A stretch of DNA of 64,000 bases from an uncultured Clostridia bacterium (GCA_930990665.1 CAKNQN010000003.1:62001-126000); one strand, 5' to 3'; counted from the first letter of the stretch, positions 19,036 through 28,957 are shown. Translations and numbers: made by a program. The notes: generated by a model from the letters alone, not told the origin.

Positions 19036-20687
19036 TTTCTTTTCCTCCTGAGGCCGAAGGCCGCTGCCGCCGCCAGGACTGCCGCGCCCGCGGCGCTGCC
19101 GCCGAAGAGGACGGAAGAGCATCCGCCGCCTTCCCCTACGCGCACGGGATCGCCGTTTTCCAGACGATCGCCGATCAGATCGCCCGCGTCGGGCTTCGTA
19201 TCATAGTCGAAGTCGGGCGTATTCGCGATGACGTTGGTCTTGAATTCGGGCGCCTCGATCGACTGCTTCACGTCTTCATAATCGGCGTTGCTGATCGAGA
19301 AGTTGTCGATCGCAAAGTTGCCGATCTGGTTGTATGCGATGCCTTCGGTGCGCGTGCCCGTCTCTCCCCACTGGAAGATGCGGACATACCCGCTGGGCGT
19401 ATAGCCCATGTCGTAGGTGAGCTCGGGGGTGCCCCAGCTCTCGCCCTCGTATTTGAGATACAGCGACACGATCCCGTCAAGCACGGAAAAGCGCACGTTG
19501 ATGATCTTGCCTTCCGCCTCGCTCGACCAGGGATTGAATTTCATCCCCTGCGCGACGAGCGGGTTGTATTTGCCGGTGGACGCGAAGTCGTTGTCGTAGA
19601 GAATATACCGCGGGGAGGCGCAGGGTACCGTATGGTCGGCGCCGTCCTGCGTGCCTTCGAATTGCAGCCAGCTGCCCTGCTGGACGGTGGTGTCTGCGAT
19701 CTCGTTGTAGTCGTTGAGTCCGAACCCGATGCCGAACCAACCGGAAATGAGGGCGGTGATGTTGCCGCCCGCGTCCTTTTCGGCCGTGCGCTGCAAATCG
19801 GTGATGTCAAATTCCAGCACGAAATTGGAATACTGGTAACGGGTGGAGAAAAATGCGCCCGCCGTGTTGGAGAATACCAGCTGCCCGTCTTCCGCCGTCA
19901 GATAGGAGGGAGAAAGGGGCGAAGCCTTGCTCTCCGAATAGAACATGTTGGCGTTGTAGGCGTCGTTGTCAAAGGTTTCGAGATAGTCGGGATTTTCCGG
20001 CGTATCGTAGGTGTAGGCGGTGATGCTGTAGTTTTGGACGGAAAGTTTGTTCGTCCCTTCCGAGAAAAGGCCCACAAAGCCCGCGCCGTCGTTGCTGCGC
20101 AGCTGCGTTTCGTCCAGAAGAGTGTCGCCGTCGACGATAAACGTCACCTGTTTCTGTGTATTGACAAAAAGCTCCAGCGCGGCCGTATCTCCTTCGGCAA
20201 GCCCGCTCACCTGGCGGCGGTCGTAAAGGATACGGAATACGTCGTCGGCAAGATATTCGTACGCGGTGAAGAAAATGCGCCCGCCCTCCTCTTCAAAGAG
20301 AAGCTGGATGGTGCCCGCATCGCCGATGCCGGTGCGCAGGCTCTCCATTCCGAACAGGATGGAAAACTTGCCCCCCTCCGCCATGTCGGTGAAGGTGAGA
20401 TCGAGCGAGGCGATAAAGAGATCCTCGACGCCGTATTCGGCGAAGTTATCCACGCGGCCTGCGGCGATGAGGTCGGATTCGCTCTCCCCTCCGTTGAAGA
20501 GGATGGTCGAACCCTCCGCCGTGACGTCGCCGTGGACGCGGAAAGTACCCGTATTGATATGTCCGTCCGATACGCTCGTTTCGGTCACTACGTACGATTC
20601 CGACTGACCCGCCGATACCGCAATGCCCGAGCCCGCCGCCAGGACGGCGGCCAGCAGGACGGAAAGAAAGATCGCTGTCTTTTTCAT
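19032..20687 (-). CDS. Secreted cell-surface protein with two concanavalin/LamG-like halves and C-terminal GGGCSS-TM-RRKRK tail
   Basis: N-terminal signal peptide MKKTAIFLSVLLAAVLAAGSGIAVSAG; C-terminus VGEGGGCSSVLFGGSAAGAAVLAAAAAFGLRRKRK; ATGA overlap with the upstream SBP gene. Confidence 0.75.
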   Translation of the reverse strand: MKKTAIFLSVLLAAVLAAGSGIAVSAGQSESYVVTETSVSDGHINTGTFRVHGDVTAEGSTILFNGGESESDLIAAGRVDNFAEYGVEDLFIASLDLTFTDMAEGGKFSILFGMESLRTGIGDAGTIQLLFEEEGGRIFFTAYEYLADDVFRILYDRRQVSGLAEGDTAALELFVNTQKQVTFIVDGDTLLDETQLRSNDGAGFVGLFSEGTNKLSVQNYSITAYTYDTPENPDYLETFDNDAYNANMFYSESKASPLSPSYLTAEDGQLVFSNTAGAFFSTRYQYSNFVLEFDITDLQRTAEKDAGGNITALISGWFGIGFGLNDYNEIADTTVQQGSWLQFEGTQDGADHTVPCASPRYILYDNDFASTGKYNPLVAQGMKFNPWSSEAEGKIINVRFSVLDGIVSLYLKYEGESWGTPELTYDMGYTPSGYVRIFQWGETGTRTEGIAYNQIGNFAIDNFSISNADYEDVKQSIEAPEFKTNVIANTPDFDYDTKPDAGDLIGDRLENGDPVRVGEGGGCSSVLFGGSAAGAAVLAAAAAFGLRRKRK

Positions 20688-22195
20688 GCTGCCCATTCAC
20701 TCCAGTTTTCATTGATGCTCACGATCATCTCATCCCAAAGCTCTTTGGCGTTCCTCTTGTCGCTGTTGCTCTTGAACAGAGGCTGCGCCGTGGCGATGCC
20801 CGCATACTGGTTGAGACCGAAATCCTTGAAGAGATCTGCCCTGTCCATACGCGTCACCAGCGGGGTGAGCGAGGCGGTGAATTCAAACGCCGTCTGGTTC
20901 CAGTCGCTGAGTTTGCTCACGTCGAACTTGCTCTCGTCCGTCAGGCGGACGGAAGCGGGAAGACCGGTGCTGTTCATGTAGGCGAGGGTGCCTGCATCCG
21001 AATAGAAGTAGCGCAGAAATTCCTTGGCGCCCTCGATGCAGTTGGAATATTCGGGAATGAAGACGTACATCTCCGTGCCGTTGTTGTACATGAGATTGCG
21101 CGCCTGTTTGATGCGCATATAGTCGTTGCCCGAGCACAGCCCCGCCGCCGAAGCGGTCGCCTCGGGATTGGCGTCGATCTCCGCCACGATCGCGGAAAGC
21201 TCGCGGTCGCTCATCGACGTGTCTTCCAGCTTTTCGGTGATGGAAGAGATCACGGGGATCTTCATCATGGCGATGTCTTCGTTGACCTTGGACATCTCCT
21301 TCATGATCCAGTTGCCGCCGATGGACATCGCCGCATGGCCGCCCAGGAACAGGTTCTGCACCGTCGTGAAGTTCTGGTTGGTGCTGGAAGGATTGACCGT
21401 GTTGCTCGTGAGCATGGACTCCATCGCGAGCAGCGCCTGGTAACGCCCGTCCTTTTCATAATAGTTTGCGTCCGTGCCCTTGTCAGTGCCCAGCATCACT
21501 TCTTTGGACGGAGAGTTGCCCGCCGCGTCTTTCAGCTGCATCATCGTGTTGTTGTAGTAGTTGAGGCCGTCGTACTGCGCTTCCCAGACATAGGTGACGT
21601 AGTTCCAGTAGCCGTTGTTGTACTGGTCGTTGTAGAAGAGCCACGCCTTCTGCGAACCGATCTCGGCCGAAAGGTCGGCAAGCTCGTCCGTCGTCCTGGG
21701 CAGCTCGTCTTCGGAGATCATCGTCTTGTTGTAGAGAATGCCGCACCAGCAGTTGCCGTAGCTGAGCGTGTTGATCGTGTCGTCCGCATTGTACATCCCG
21801 TCGAGAAGGTCGGGATAGTACTTGCTCTTGATCGATGCGTTTTCGCCGGGAAGCGTTTCCTTGATAAAGTCGCTGAGGTCGAGGAAGTCTTCGTTGTACT
21901 GCATGGTGTTGAGCATGGTGAAGTACAGGTCATACTGGTTGCCAGTGCCGAGGCTGAGCGTCGAGATGATCGCGCTCGCGGCAGAGGTGTACTCCGGCAG
22001 CACGGTATAGGTATCCTGCGAGGCGTTGAAATCCTCGATGATCTCTTCCATCCAGTCGGTCCCCAGGCCGGAGTCCCACATATACAGCTGGATCGTGTAC
22101 TGGTCGCCCACGACCTGCTTATTGCAGCCGGCCGTCAGCCCCACCGAGAGGGAGAGCGCGAGAACCAGCGCGGAAAGTTTGGCAAGTTTTTTCAT
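20684..22195 (-). CDS. ABC transporter extracellular solute-binding protein (family 1), lipoprotein
   Basis: LSALVLALSLSVGLTAGCNKQ lipobox; YMWDSGLGTDWMEEIIEDFNASQDTYTVLPEYTSA; GGHAAMSIGGNWIMKEM; followed by two permease genes. Confidence 0.92.
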   Translation of the reverse strand: MKKLAKLSALVLALSLSVGLTAGCNKQVVGDQYTIQLYMWDSGLGTDWMEEIIEDFNASQDTYTVLPEYTSAASAIISTLSLGTGNQYDLYFTMLNTMQYNEDFLDLSDFIKETLPGENASIKSKYYPDLLDGMYNADDTINTLSYGNCWCGILYNKTMISEDELPRTTDELADLSAEIGSQKAWLFYNDQYNNGYWNYVTYVWEAQYDGLNYYNNTMMQLKDAAGNSPSKEVMLGTDKGTDANYYEKDGRYQALLAMESMLTSNTVNPSSTNQNFTTVQNLFLGGHAAMSIGGNWIMKEMSKVNEDIAMMKIPVISSITEKLEDTSMSDRELSAIVAEIDANPEATASAAGLCSGNDYMRIKQARNLMYNNGTEMYVFIPEYSNCIEGAKEFLRYFYSDAGTLAYMNSTGLPASVRLTDESKFDVSKLSDWNQTAFEFTASLTPLVTRMDRADLFKDFGLNQYAGIATAQPLFKSNSDKRNAKELWDEMIVSINENWSEWAA

Positions 22196-22225
22196 CGTTG
22201 TGTTATAAACCTCCGATCAAACGAT

Positions 22226-23092
22226 TTATTCTTTGATACCGCCGAGCGAGACGTTGCTCATCAGCGCATTGTTGCAGACAATGAACAGGATCAGCGGCGG
22301 CAGCATGGAAAGGAAGCATGCCGCATACAGCAGATCGCTGCGGTTGTTGTACATCATGTCGATGCCGAACTGGTAGATACCGACGGCCAGCGTGGGCATT
22401 TTCGGCAAATAGATGAGTGCCGTGCCGTACTGGTTCCAGTCGGAGATCCACAGCATCAGGAAGAGCGCTCCGAACATGGTCAGCGCCTGCGGGAACATGA
22501 CCTTGTAGTAGATCTGCCACTCGTTTGCGCCGTCCAGCTCGGCGGCCTCCGCATAGCTCCAGGACAGATTCTTGAAAAAGGCATAGAAGTACATGTAGTA
22601 GATGGAGAATCCGTTCAGGGAGGTGAGGAGCATCAGCCGCGAGTTGAGGAAGCCGATGCTGTAGAGCAGTTTGTACATGGCCGACTGCGTGCCGTAAATG
22701 GGAAGGGTGATGACGATGAGTACGATAAAGTACACGCCGCCCGCCCCGAAGAAGCGGTATTTGGAAGTGACGTAGGCAAGCTGCGAAGTGATGAAGATGC
22801 AGAGCAGCGGGCCCAGGAAGGAGAAGTACAGGCTGTTGAGGATCATCTCAAAGAAGCTGCTGCCGCTCGCCTCGAGGGTGGTGAACACTTCAATGTAGTG
22901 CGAAAAATAGATCTTGCTGAACCCGAAGGGCTTTTCGGCGATGGAATAGTAATCGCGCAGCCCCGAGTAGAAGCACCAGAAGATGAGGTAGAGATAGGTG
23001 AACGCGAAAACGCAGAAGATGACGAACACGATGGCGCGGGTGATCTGTTCTGCGACCGTCCTTCTGATGAGATGGCGATGACGGGCAAACAT
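22226..23092 (-). CDS. Carbohydrate ABC transporter permease (MalG type)
   Basis: Six-TM protein with EAA loop AEAAELDGANEWQIYYKVMFPQALTMFGALFL. Confidence 0.93.
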   Translation of the reverse strand: MFARHRHLIRRTVAEQITRAIVFVIFCVFAFTYLYLIFWCFYSGLRDYYSIAEKPFGFSKIYFSHYIEVFTTLEASGSSFFEMILNSLYFSFLGPLLCIFITSQLAYVTSKYRFFGAGGVYFIVLIVITLPIYGTQSAMYKLLYSIGFLNSRLMLLTSLNGFSIYYMYFYAFFKNLSWSYAEAAELDGANEWQIYYKVMFPQALTMFGALFLMLWISDWNQYGTALIYLPKMPTLAVGIYQFGIDMMYNNRSDLLYAACFLSMLPPLILFIVCNNALMSNVSLGGIKE

Positions 23093-24051
23093 CAGTACTG
23101 CACCTCCTCGACCCTGCTGTTGAGAAATTTACGGAAGAGCAGCGCGAGCGCACACGAGATGATCGTGAGCATCAGCCCGAGCGCCGAAACGCGGTAGATC
23201 GTGTTGGTGGCGAAGGGGTTGGAGGCCTCCTGCACGCGCATGTACATCCAGTTGGAGAGCGTCTGCGTGCCGTATTCGCCCTGCGTGAGCAGGAACACGT
23301 TGCCCGTGGCGCCGAAGATGCCCGCCACGTTGGTGGTGAGAAGGAGCACGAAGGTGGGCCAGACCATGGGAAGCACGATCTGGAACATCTCGCGCAGCCA
23401 GCTCACGCCGTCCAGCCGGGCCGATTCGACGACCGAATCGGGGATCCTCGAAAAGGAACCGCCCCACAGGATGATGTTGGCGGGGAAAGTCAGCCAGACG
23501 AGATTGAGCATGATCATCTTATTGGCAAATTGCGAATCTGCCAGCGGCGAGGCCAGGTCGTAGTCCAGCCCGTACAGCTTTTCCAGAAAATCGGGGAAGA
23601 AGTTGGTCGGGGCCATGAACTCCGTATAGAAATACCCGACGACGACCGCCGAAATGATGCTGGGCAGATAGAAGATGACGCGGAAAGCGCGGTACCCCAG
23701 GATCTTTTTGTAGATGAAATAGGATACGAACATGCCGATCGCGAACATGATGATCTGCACGCAGAAGGTCTTTAAGGTGTTCACAAGCGCCAGCTGCAGA
23801 TCGTCGCTGGGGTTGGAAGAACCGTTGATGAACCGCTCAAAGATCCATTCGAAATTCTCAAACCCCACAAAGATGACGCTGCCGTTTTCCGGACGCTGGA
23901 ATGCCATAAATATCGAGCTGATATTCACATACACATAGAACAGCAGAAACTGCACGACCGGGATGATCATGAACGAGACGATGAAGAGTATGTGGATCCA
24001 GTTGATCTTTTTCTTTTTACCGAGCGAAACGCCCGTTTGCAAATTTTTCAT
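23092..24051 (-). CDS. Sugar ABC transporter permease (MalF/UgpA type)
   Basis: Multi-TM protein with EAA loop VVESARLDGVSWLREMFQIVLPMVWPTFVLLLTTNVAG. Confidence 0.93.
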   Translation of the reverse strand: MKNLQTGVSLGKKKKINWIHILFIVSFMIIPVVQFLLFYVYVNISSIFMAFQRPENGSVIFVGFENFEWIFERFINGSSNPSDDLQLALVNTLKTFCVQIIMFAIGMFVSYFIYKKILGYRAFRVIFYLPSIISAVVVGYFYTEFMAPTNFFPDFLEKLYGLDYDLASPLADSQFANKMIMLNLVWLTFPANIILWGGSFSRIPDSVVESARLDGVSWLREMFQIVLPMVWPTFVLLLTTNVAGIFGATGNVFLLTQGEYGTQTLSNWMYMRVQEASNPFATNTIYRVSALGLMLTIISCALALLFRKFLNSRVEEVQY

Positions 24052-24086
24052 AACGTATGCCGAATTTATCCCTCTCTCCGCACGGC

Positions 24087-27000
24087 TTATGCCGCGGCGG
24101 AAGCGGAAAACGCGAGATTGATGATGAAGCTGCTCATGCTCTCTTCCGCTGCGCCGAAGTTATACTGGATGCGGATGTTGATGCCGCCCTCCGTGTTGCG
24201 GGATGCAAGGTCGACCGTGAACGGAATGGGCGCGCCGACGTAGGAAGAATCCCCTTCCACGAGGTAGGAAAAGCCGCGGTATTCTCCGTCCGGCCCGCCG
24301 AGCGTGACCGTGAGCGTATCGTAACCCTGCGCGATGAGCGTATCGACGGTTGCCTTGTCGAGGTTCAGGCGGGCGATCGCACCTTTTTCGTTGGTCATCG
24401 CGTACACCTGGTAGTCGCCGGGATTGGCGAGTTTATTCACCGTAAGCGCCGCGCCGGAAGCATTGTCGTACCCTTTGAGAACGGTCGCCGTCGCCACGTT
24501 CTGCCCGCAGAGCGTGCAGTTGCCGTCTGCGCCCCAGCTGTGCGCCGTGGGATCGGCAGGGACCTGGTCGCGCTGTTCGCTGTGACCGCAGGCGCAGGTG
24601 TACGTCGTATAGCCGCCCGCAGAGCAGGTAGGTTCCGTCTTGGCCGTCGAACTGTAAACGTGATCGGCCGCCCCCTCGATCTTCAGGGTGAACCCGGTGG
24701 GTGCCTCCCCTGCCCAGGCAATGTGACCCATATAGACCGTCTGGACGAAGAGATCGCCGCTCTCCGGACGGAGCAATGCGAATGTCAGAGCCTGGTTGCC
24801 CGCCACCGTCACCGCGCCGCTGTAGCTGATCGTGAGCCCTTCGCCGGCAAGGACGGAGAAAGTAAACTTGACGTGCGAGCCTTCCAGCGAATCGAGAAGG
24901 AGCTCGGAGACCCAGATATTGAAGAAGTCTTGTTTGGAAAGATCCAGACCGGTGAAGGTATACGTCTGCGTTGCGGCATCGTAGGTGACGTTGCTGCCGC
25001 GGAATCCGACCAGCGTTTCAGGCGCGGCCGCGGAAGGGATGCCCTTTTCAAAGGTGAAATCGATGGCAAAGCTGTCGACCGTACCGTTCAGCCCGTTGTA
25101 GGCCACATACATATCCAGCCCGTCCTCGGTGATTTTGACCGCCGTCGGCCCGGAAAGAGGAAGAACAAATTCACAAGTCGTACTGAAGCCCTTTGTCGTG
25201 TCCTGATTTACGACGTTCACCGCCTCCGTCGCGCCGTCGGGCAGCCAGTTGAATGCGCGGGCGTAGCCGTCGGGGTTGCCCAGACGCACCGTGATGCGGC
25301 CGTAGCCTTTCGCGATGAGCGCGTCGATCGCCGCTTTGTCGATGTGCAGGCGGTACTGCGTGCCGCCGTCGTTCGGGTCGGCGTACACGATGTAGCCGTA
25401 GGTTTCATCCGCCTCGATGCGGACGGGCGTGTCGTTCTGACGGTTGTAGCCCGAAAGGATGAACGCCTCGTTGACCGCCTCGCCGCAGACCGTGCAGACG
25501 CCGTCCGCGCCCCAGCTGTGCGCCGTGAGATCGATCGAATCCGCGTCTTCTCCCGTCACCGTTTCACCGCATCCGCAGATGTAAACGGGATAGCCGCCGT
25601 GCAGGCAGTCGCCCGCCGTCGTGCCCGTCTGGATACCCGGTACGTGTCCGTCCACGCCCTCGATCTTCAGAACAAAGCCGTCTGCGTCTGCGCCGGCAAG
25701 ATAGATGGTCTGCACATACAGGTCGCCGCTGTTCGGAATGAGAAGCCCGAACACGCCGTTGTCCGAAATGGTTTTTTCGTCCAGATTCGTATAGCCGAAG
25801 GTGACCTCCTGGCCGCTCTTGGCCGTGAGGGTGAATTTGACGTGATCGCCCGAAAGGGTGTCGAGAAGGAGCTTGGAGACCCAGAGATTGACAAAATCCT
25901 GTTCGGAAAGATCCATGTCCGAGAAGGTCCAGGTGCCCGCCTCGGCGTCGTAGGAGACGTTGCTGCCGCGGAACCCGACCAGCGTTTCAGAATCATCCGC
26001 CGAGGGCTCGCCCTTTTCAAAGGTAAAGTCTACCGCAAAGCAGTCGACCGTCACGCCGATCCCGTTGAACGCCACATACATGTCCAGGCCGTATTCGTCG
26101 GTGATGTTCGCGGCCGTCGGGCCGGAGATCGCCACCGTGAATTCGCAGGAATTGTTGAAGCCTTCGGTCGTAAAGTTGTTTCCTCCCTTATTGGCCGTCG
26201 CGCCGTCGGGCAGCCAGTTGAAGGTGCGGGGATTCTGATCGGGGTTGCCAAGACGCACCGTGATGCGGCCGTAACCTTCCGCGATGAGCGCGTCGATCGT
26301 CGCTTTGTCGATGTTCAGAAGATACTGCGTGCCGCCGTCATTCGGGTCGGCATACACGATATAGCCGTATTTATCATCCGTATCCGTCTCCGCATACTGG
26401 TAGGCGGCGCGATCGCCCATCTTGGCGACCGAAAGGGCAAATACGTCCGTCACATATTCGTTGCACTGGGTGCAGACGCCTTCCGCATTGTAGGTATGCG
26501 AAAGTTTGGGCGCGACGATCTCCCGCTCGACAAGATGGCAGCTGGTGCATTCGCGCACTTCGTAAGCCGCATGCGCGCAGGTGGCCGTCGCTTCGCTCTT
26601 TAACACTTCAAAGGCATGGCCGCGCGCGGGCGTCTCGTCGTCACGGTACGGCTGCCCGCAGAGGGTGCAGGTATACGTCGTGTATCCTCCCTCCGTGCAG
26701 GTGGGAGCCGTGACGACGCCGCTGTCGCCTTCCGCATGCGTATGGCCGAGCGCGTCGACATACGATTCGGGGTCGACCACCTCTTTCCCGCAGCGATCGC
26801 AGGTGTATTTTGTATAGCCGTCTTCCGTGCAGGTGGGAGCTACCGTCTGCACCGTGCCCTCCTTTGGCGTGTGCCCGAGCGGATCGGAATAACGCGTCTC
26901 CGTCTCATCGCAGCGGGAGCATTTGTACACCGCCTCACCCGGCTCCATGCAATCCGCTTCGCAGACGGTTTCAACCAGGACGGAAAAGTCATGGCCCAGC

Positions 27001-27290
27001 GCGCTGCCCTGGGGCGTGACCTCTTCATAGCCGCACTGGGTGCAGGTGCGGGTGGTATAGCCCGCTTCCGTGCAGGTGGGTGCTACCGTAACCGTTTCGC
27101 CGAACACGTGCGGCGTGCTTGCGGGAAGCACTTCCCCGCAATGAATGCAAGTGCGGTCGTGGCAGGTATAGTCGTCGGCATATTCATGCTGGCATACCGT
27201 TTCGCCCTGCTTCTCGTCGCAGGCGGCCAGGCCGAAAACACAGCATACTGCCATCAAAAGCAGACATATCGTCAATGCTGTCTTTTTCAT
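24087..27290 (-). CDS. Large lipoprotein with tandem CxxC/His repeats and two-and-a-half ~320-aa modules
   Basis: ICLLLMAVCCVFGLAACDEKQ lipobox; repeats of PTCTEAGYTTRTCTQCGYEEVTPQGSALGHDF type; modules beginning TDVFALSVAK, NEAFILSGYN, ATATVLKGYD. Confidence 0.85.
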   Translation of the reverse strand: MKKTALTICLLLMAVCCVFGLAACDEKQGETVCQHEYADDYTCHDRTCIHCGEVLPASTPHVFGETVTVAPTCTEAGYTTRTCTQCGYEEVTPQGSALGHDFSVLVETVCEADCMEPGEAVYKCSRCDETETRYSDPLGHTPKEGTVQTVAPTCTEDGYTKYTCDRCGKEVVDPESYVDALGHTHAEGDSGVVTAPTCTEGGYTTYTCTLCGQPYRDDETPARGHAFEVLKSEATATCAHAAYEVRECTSCHLVEREIVAPKLSHTYNAEGVCTQCNEYVTDVFALSVAKMGDRAAYQYAETDTDDKYGYIVYADPNDGGTQYLLNIDKATIDALIAEGYGRITVRLGNPDQNPRTFNWLPDGATANKGGNNFTTEGFNNSCEFTVAISGPTAANITDEYGLDMYVAFNGIGVTVDCFAVDFTFEKGEPSADDSETLVGFRGSNVSYDAEAGTWTFSDMDLSEQDFVNLWVSKLLLDTLSGDHVKFTLTAKSGQEVTFGYTNLDEKTISDNGVFGLLIPNSGDLYVQTIYLAGADADGFVLKIEGVDGHVPGIQTGTTAGDCLHGGYPVYICGCGETVTGEDADSIDLTAHSWGADGVCTVCGEAVNEAFILSGYNRQNDTPVRIEADETYGYIVYADPNDGGTQYRLHIDKAAIDALIAKGYGRITVRLGNPDGYARAFNWLPDGATEAVNVVNQDTTKGFSTTCEFVLPLSGPTAVKITEDGLDMYVAYNGLNGTVDSFAIDFTFEKGIPSAAAPETLVGFRGSNVTYDAATQTYTFTGLDLSKQDFFNIWVSELLLDSLEGSHVKFTFSVLAGEGLTISYSGAVTVAGNQALTFALLRPESGDLFVQTVYMGHIAWAGEAPTGFTLKIEGAADHVYSSTAKTEPTCSAGGYTTYTCACGHSEQRDQVPADPTAHSWGADGNCTLCGQNVATATVLKGYDNASGAALTVNKLANPGDYQVYAMTNEKGAIARLNLDKATVDTLIAQGYDTLTVTLGGPDGEYRGFSYLVEGDSSYVGAPIPFTVDLASRNTEGGINIRIQYNFGAAEESMSSFIINLAFSASAAA

Positions 27291-27441
27291 GACTTTCCTC
27301 CTATTCTGAAAATCATGAATATTTTAGCACCGAAATTATTCTGTAACAATATCTTATGTTAGCGTAAAAATTCTCTATATTAACTTTTCATTGGTAATTT
27401 TTTCTTTCTATTGCCTTAATTTCCCCGTATTCCGGAAAATA

Positions 27442-27471
27442 TTGACAGAAATGCACAAGATTGGGTATAAT
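27442..27471 (+). promoter_or_regulatory. Sigma-A-type promoter for AraC regulator
   Basis: TTGACA (27442-27447), 18-bp spacer, TATAAT (27466-27471). Confidence 0.75.
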
Positions 27472-27542
27472 AGAGCTGCCTTGGGCGCAAAGGGCCGCAA
27501 AGCCGTGCGCCGCGGGCGATTTTCCGCACACAGGAGGCGTTC

Positions 27543-28364
27543 ATGGAACTTTATACGATCGCTCCCTCCTCCCTGCAATTTTCCACGCGCATCACGCCCG
27601 ACCAGGACGAAACGGTGCATCGGCACGACTATTTCGAGATCTTTATCGTGTTGCAGGGACACATCACGCACATTACCCCGTTCGGGCGCGTCACGCTGCA
27701 GACGGGCGACGGATACCTCATCGCGCCCGACGCCCCGCACAATTTCAAGCGGCTGCGCGAGCCGTGCACCCACCGCGATTTCATGATCGCCCCCACCCTG
27801 ATGAAACAGGCCTGCGATTTTGTGGAACAGGGACTGTACGAGCGGCTCATCAAGACGCGCTACCTGCCCCTGCAGGTCGACCGCATCGAACTTCTGAGCC
27901 TGGAAAACAAGATCACAAAATTCCTCAATGACGGCGATACCACCCGCAGGAAAAATTTCGAGCGCTCCTATGTCGTGACCCTGCTCGGCTACATCTACAT
28001 GCAGGCGCCGCAGGAAATGTTCGTGGCGGACGCATTTTATTCCAACTGTCTGCAGGCGCTGAACGGCGTTTTTACCTCGCCCGATTACTTCGAAAAGCTG
28101 CAGCAGCAGCTTGGATACAGCAAAGTGTATCTTTGCCGGAAGTTCAAGGAAGTGTTCGGCCAGACGGTGAGCGAATACGTGAAGGAAAAACGGCTGGACT
28201 ATGCCTCCTACCTCCTTCTGACCACCGCCGACACCATCCCCGACATCTGCGCGCGGATCGGAATCGAGAGCCTGCCCTACTTCAACAAGATCTTCCGCGA
28301 AAAATACGGACGCACCCCCGCCAAATACCGCAAAGAGAAAAACTTCGGAGAGATCCAACCCTGA
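27543..28364 (+). CDS. AraC family transcriptional regulator
   Basis: DQDETVHRHDYFEIFIVLQGHITHITPFGRVTLQTGDGYLIAPDAPHNF; C-terminal LGYSKVYLCRKFKEVFGQTVSEYVKEKRLDYASYLLLTTADTIPDICARIGIESLPYFNKIFREKYGRTPAKYRKE. Confidence 0.93.
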   Translation: MELYTIAPSSLQFSTRITPDQDETVHRHDYFEIFIVLQGHITHITPFGRVTLQTGDGYLIAPDAPHNFKRLREPCTHRDFMIAPTLMKQACDFVEQGLYERLIKTRYLPLQVDRIELLSLENKITKFLNDGDTTRRKNFERSYVVTLLGYIYMQAPQEMFVADAFYSNCLQALNGVFTSPDYFEKLQQQLGYSKVYLCRKFKEVFGQTVSEYVKEKRLDYASYLLLTTADTIPDICARIGIESLPYFNKIFREKYGRTPAKYRKEKNFGEIQP

Positions 28365-28704
28365 CCCATTCAGAGCGGGCGCAGAATTTTCTGCGCCCGC
28401 TCTTTTGTTTTACCTCTGACCGCATTGTTTCTTCTCTCGCCCGATCGCCGCCCCGTTCGGTTTTTTCCGCTCTGCCCATGTTCGCCCTCTGTCCTGTTTC
28501 GTCGCCCCCCGCCCTGGTCGCCCCGCCCTGTTCATTTTTTCCCGCTCTTTGCCGTACAAAATTTTCCATATATAAATATTAAAGAAAAGTATACCGGAAA
28601 GTTTTTAAGGCCCGGCAGAATGAGACTTATCCTATGCGGAAGAAAAAACAGGAAAGACTGACGCAAAAAAGCCGTAAAAAAGAAAAAATTATGAGCAAAA
28701 TCAC

Positions 28705-28733
28705 TTGTAAAAAATTTTTGAATATGGTATAAT
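28705..28733 (+). promoter_or_regulatory. Promoter of tRNA-Glu
   Basis: TTGTAA and TATAAT (28728-28733) with 17-bp spacer, 41 bp upstream of the tRNA. Confidence 0.6.
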
Positions 28734-28774
28734 CATCAAGCTAAGCAAAAAACGCGGTCTGCGTTTTTCTTTTT

Positions 28775-28849
28775 GGCCCCATGGTCAAGCGGTTAAGACA
28801 TCGCCCTTTCACGGCGGTAACTCGGGTTCGAGTCCCGATGGGGTCACCA
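28775..28849 (+). tRNA. tRNA-Glu (anticodon TTC), CCA encoded
   Basis: GGCCCCATGGTCAAGCGGTTAAGACATCGCCCTTTCACGGCGGTAACTCGGGTTCGAGTCCCGATGGGGTCACCA; acceptor, anticodon (TCGCC-CTTTCAC-GGCGG) and T-arm fold. Confidence 0.96.
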
Positions 28850-28857
28850 GACAAATG

Positions 28858-28897
28858 AAAGGCGAACCCGTTTCCTTCAGGAGACGGGTTCGCCTTT
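28858..28897 (+). terminator. Terminator after tRNA-Glu
   Basis: aaaggcgaacccgtttccttcaggagacgggttcgccttt. Confidence 0.85.
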
Positions 28898-28924
28898 ATC
28901 ATTTATTTCAGAACATAAAATTGC

Positions 28925-28957
28925 GGCGGCCGCTTCGCAGAAAGCGGCCGCCCCTTT
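28925..28957. terminator. Second hairpin with T-rich flank
   Basis: ggcggccgcttcgcagaaagcggccgccccttttc. Confidence 0.6.

Noticed and set aside
21335-23197. 620-aa plus-strand ORF
   Set aside because: Antisense to the SBP and permease genes.
24057-26603. 848-aa plus-strand ORF with apparent internal repeats
   Set aside because: Mirror image of the modular lipoprotein on the minus strand; repeats are inherited from the real gene.
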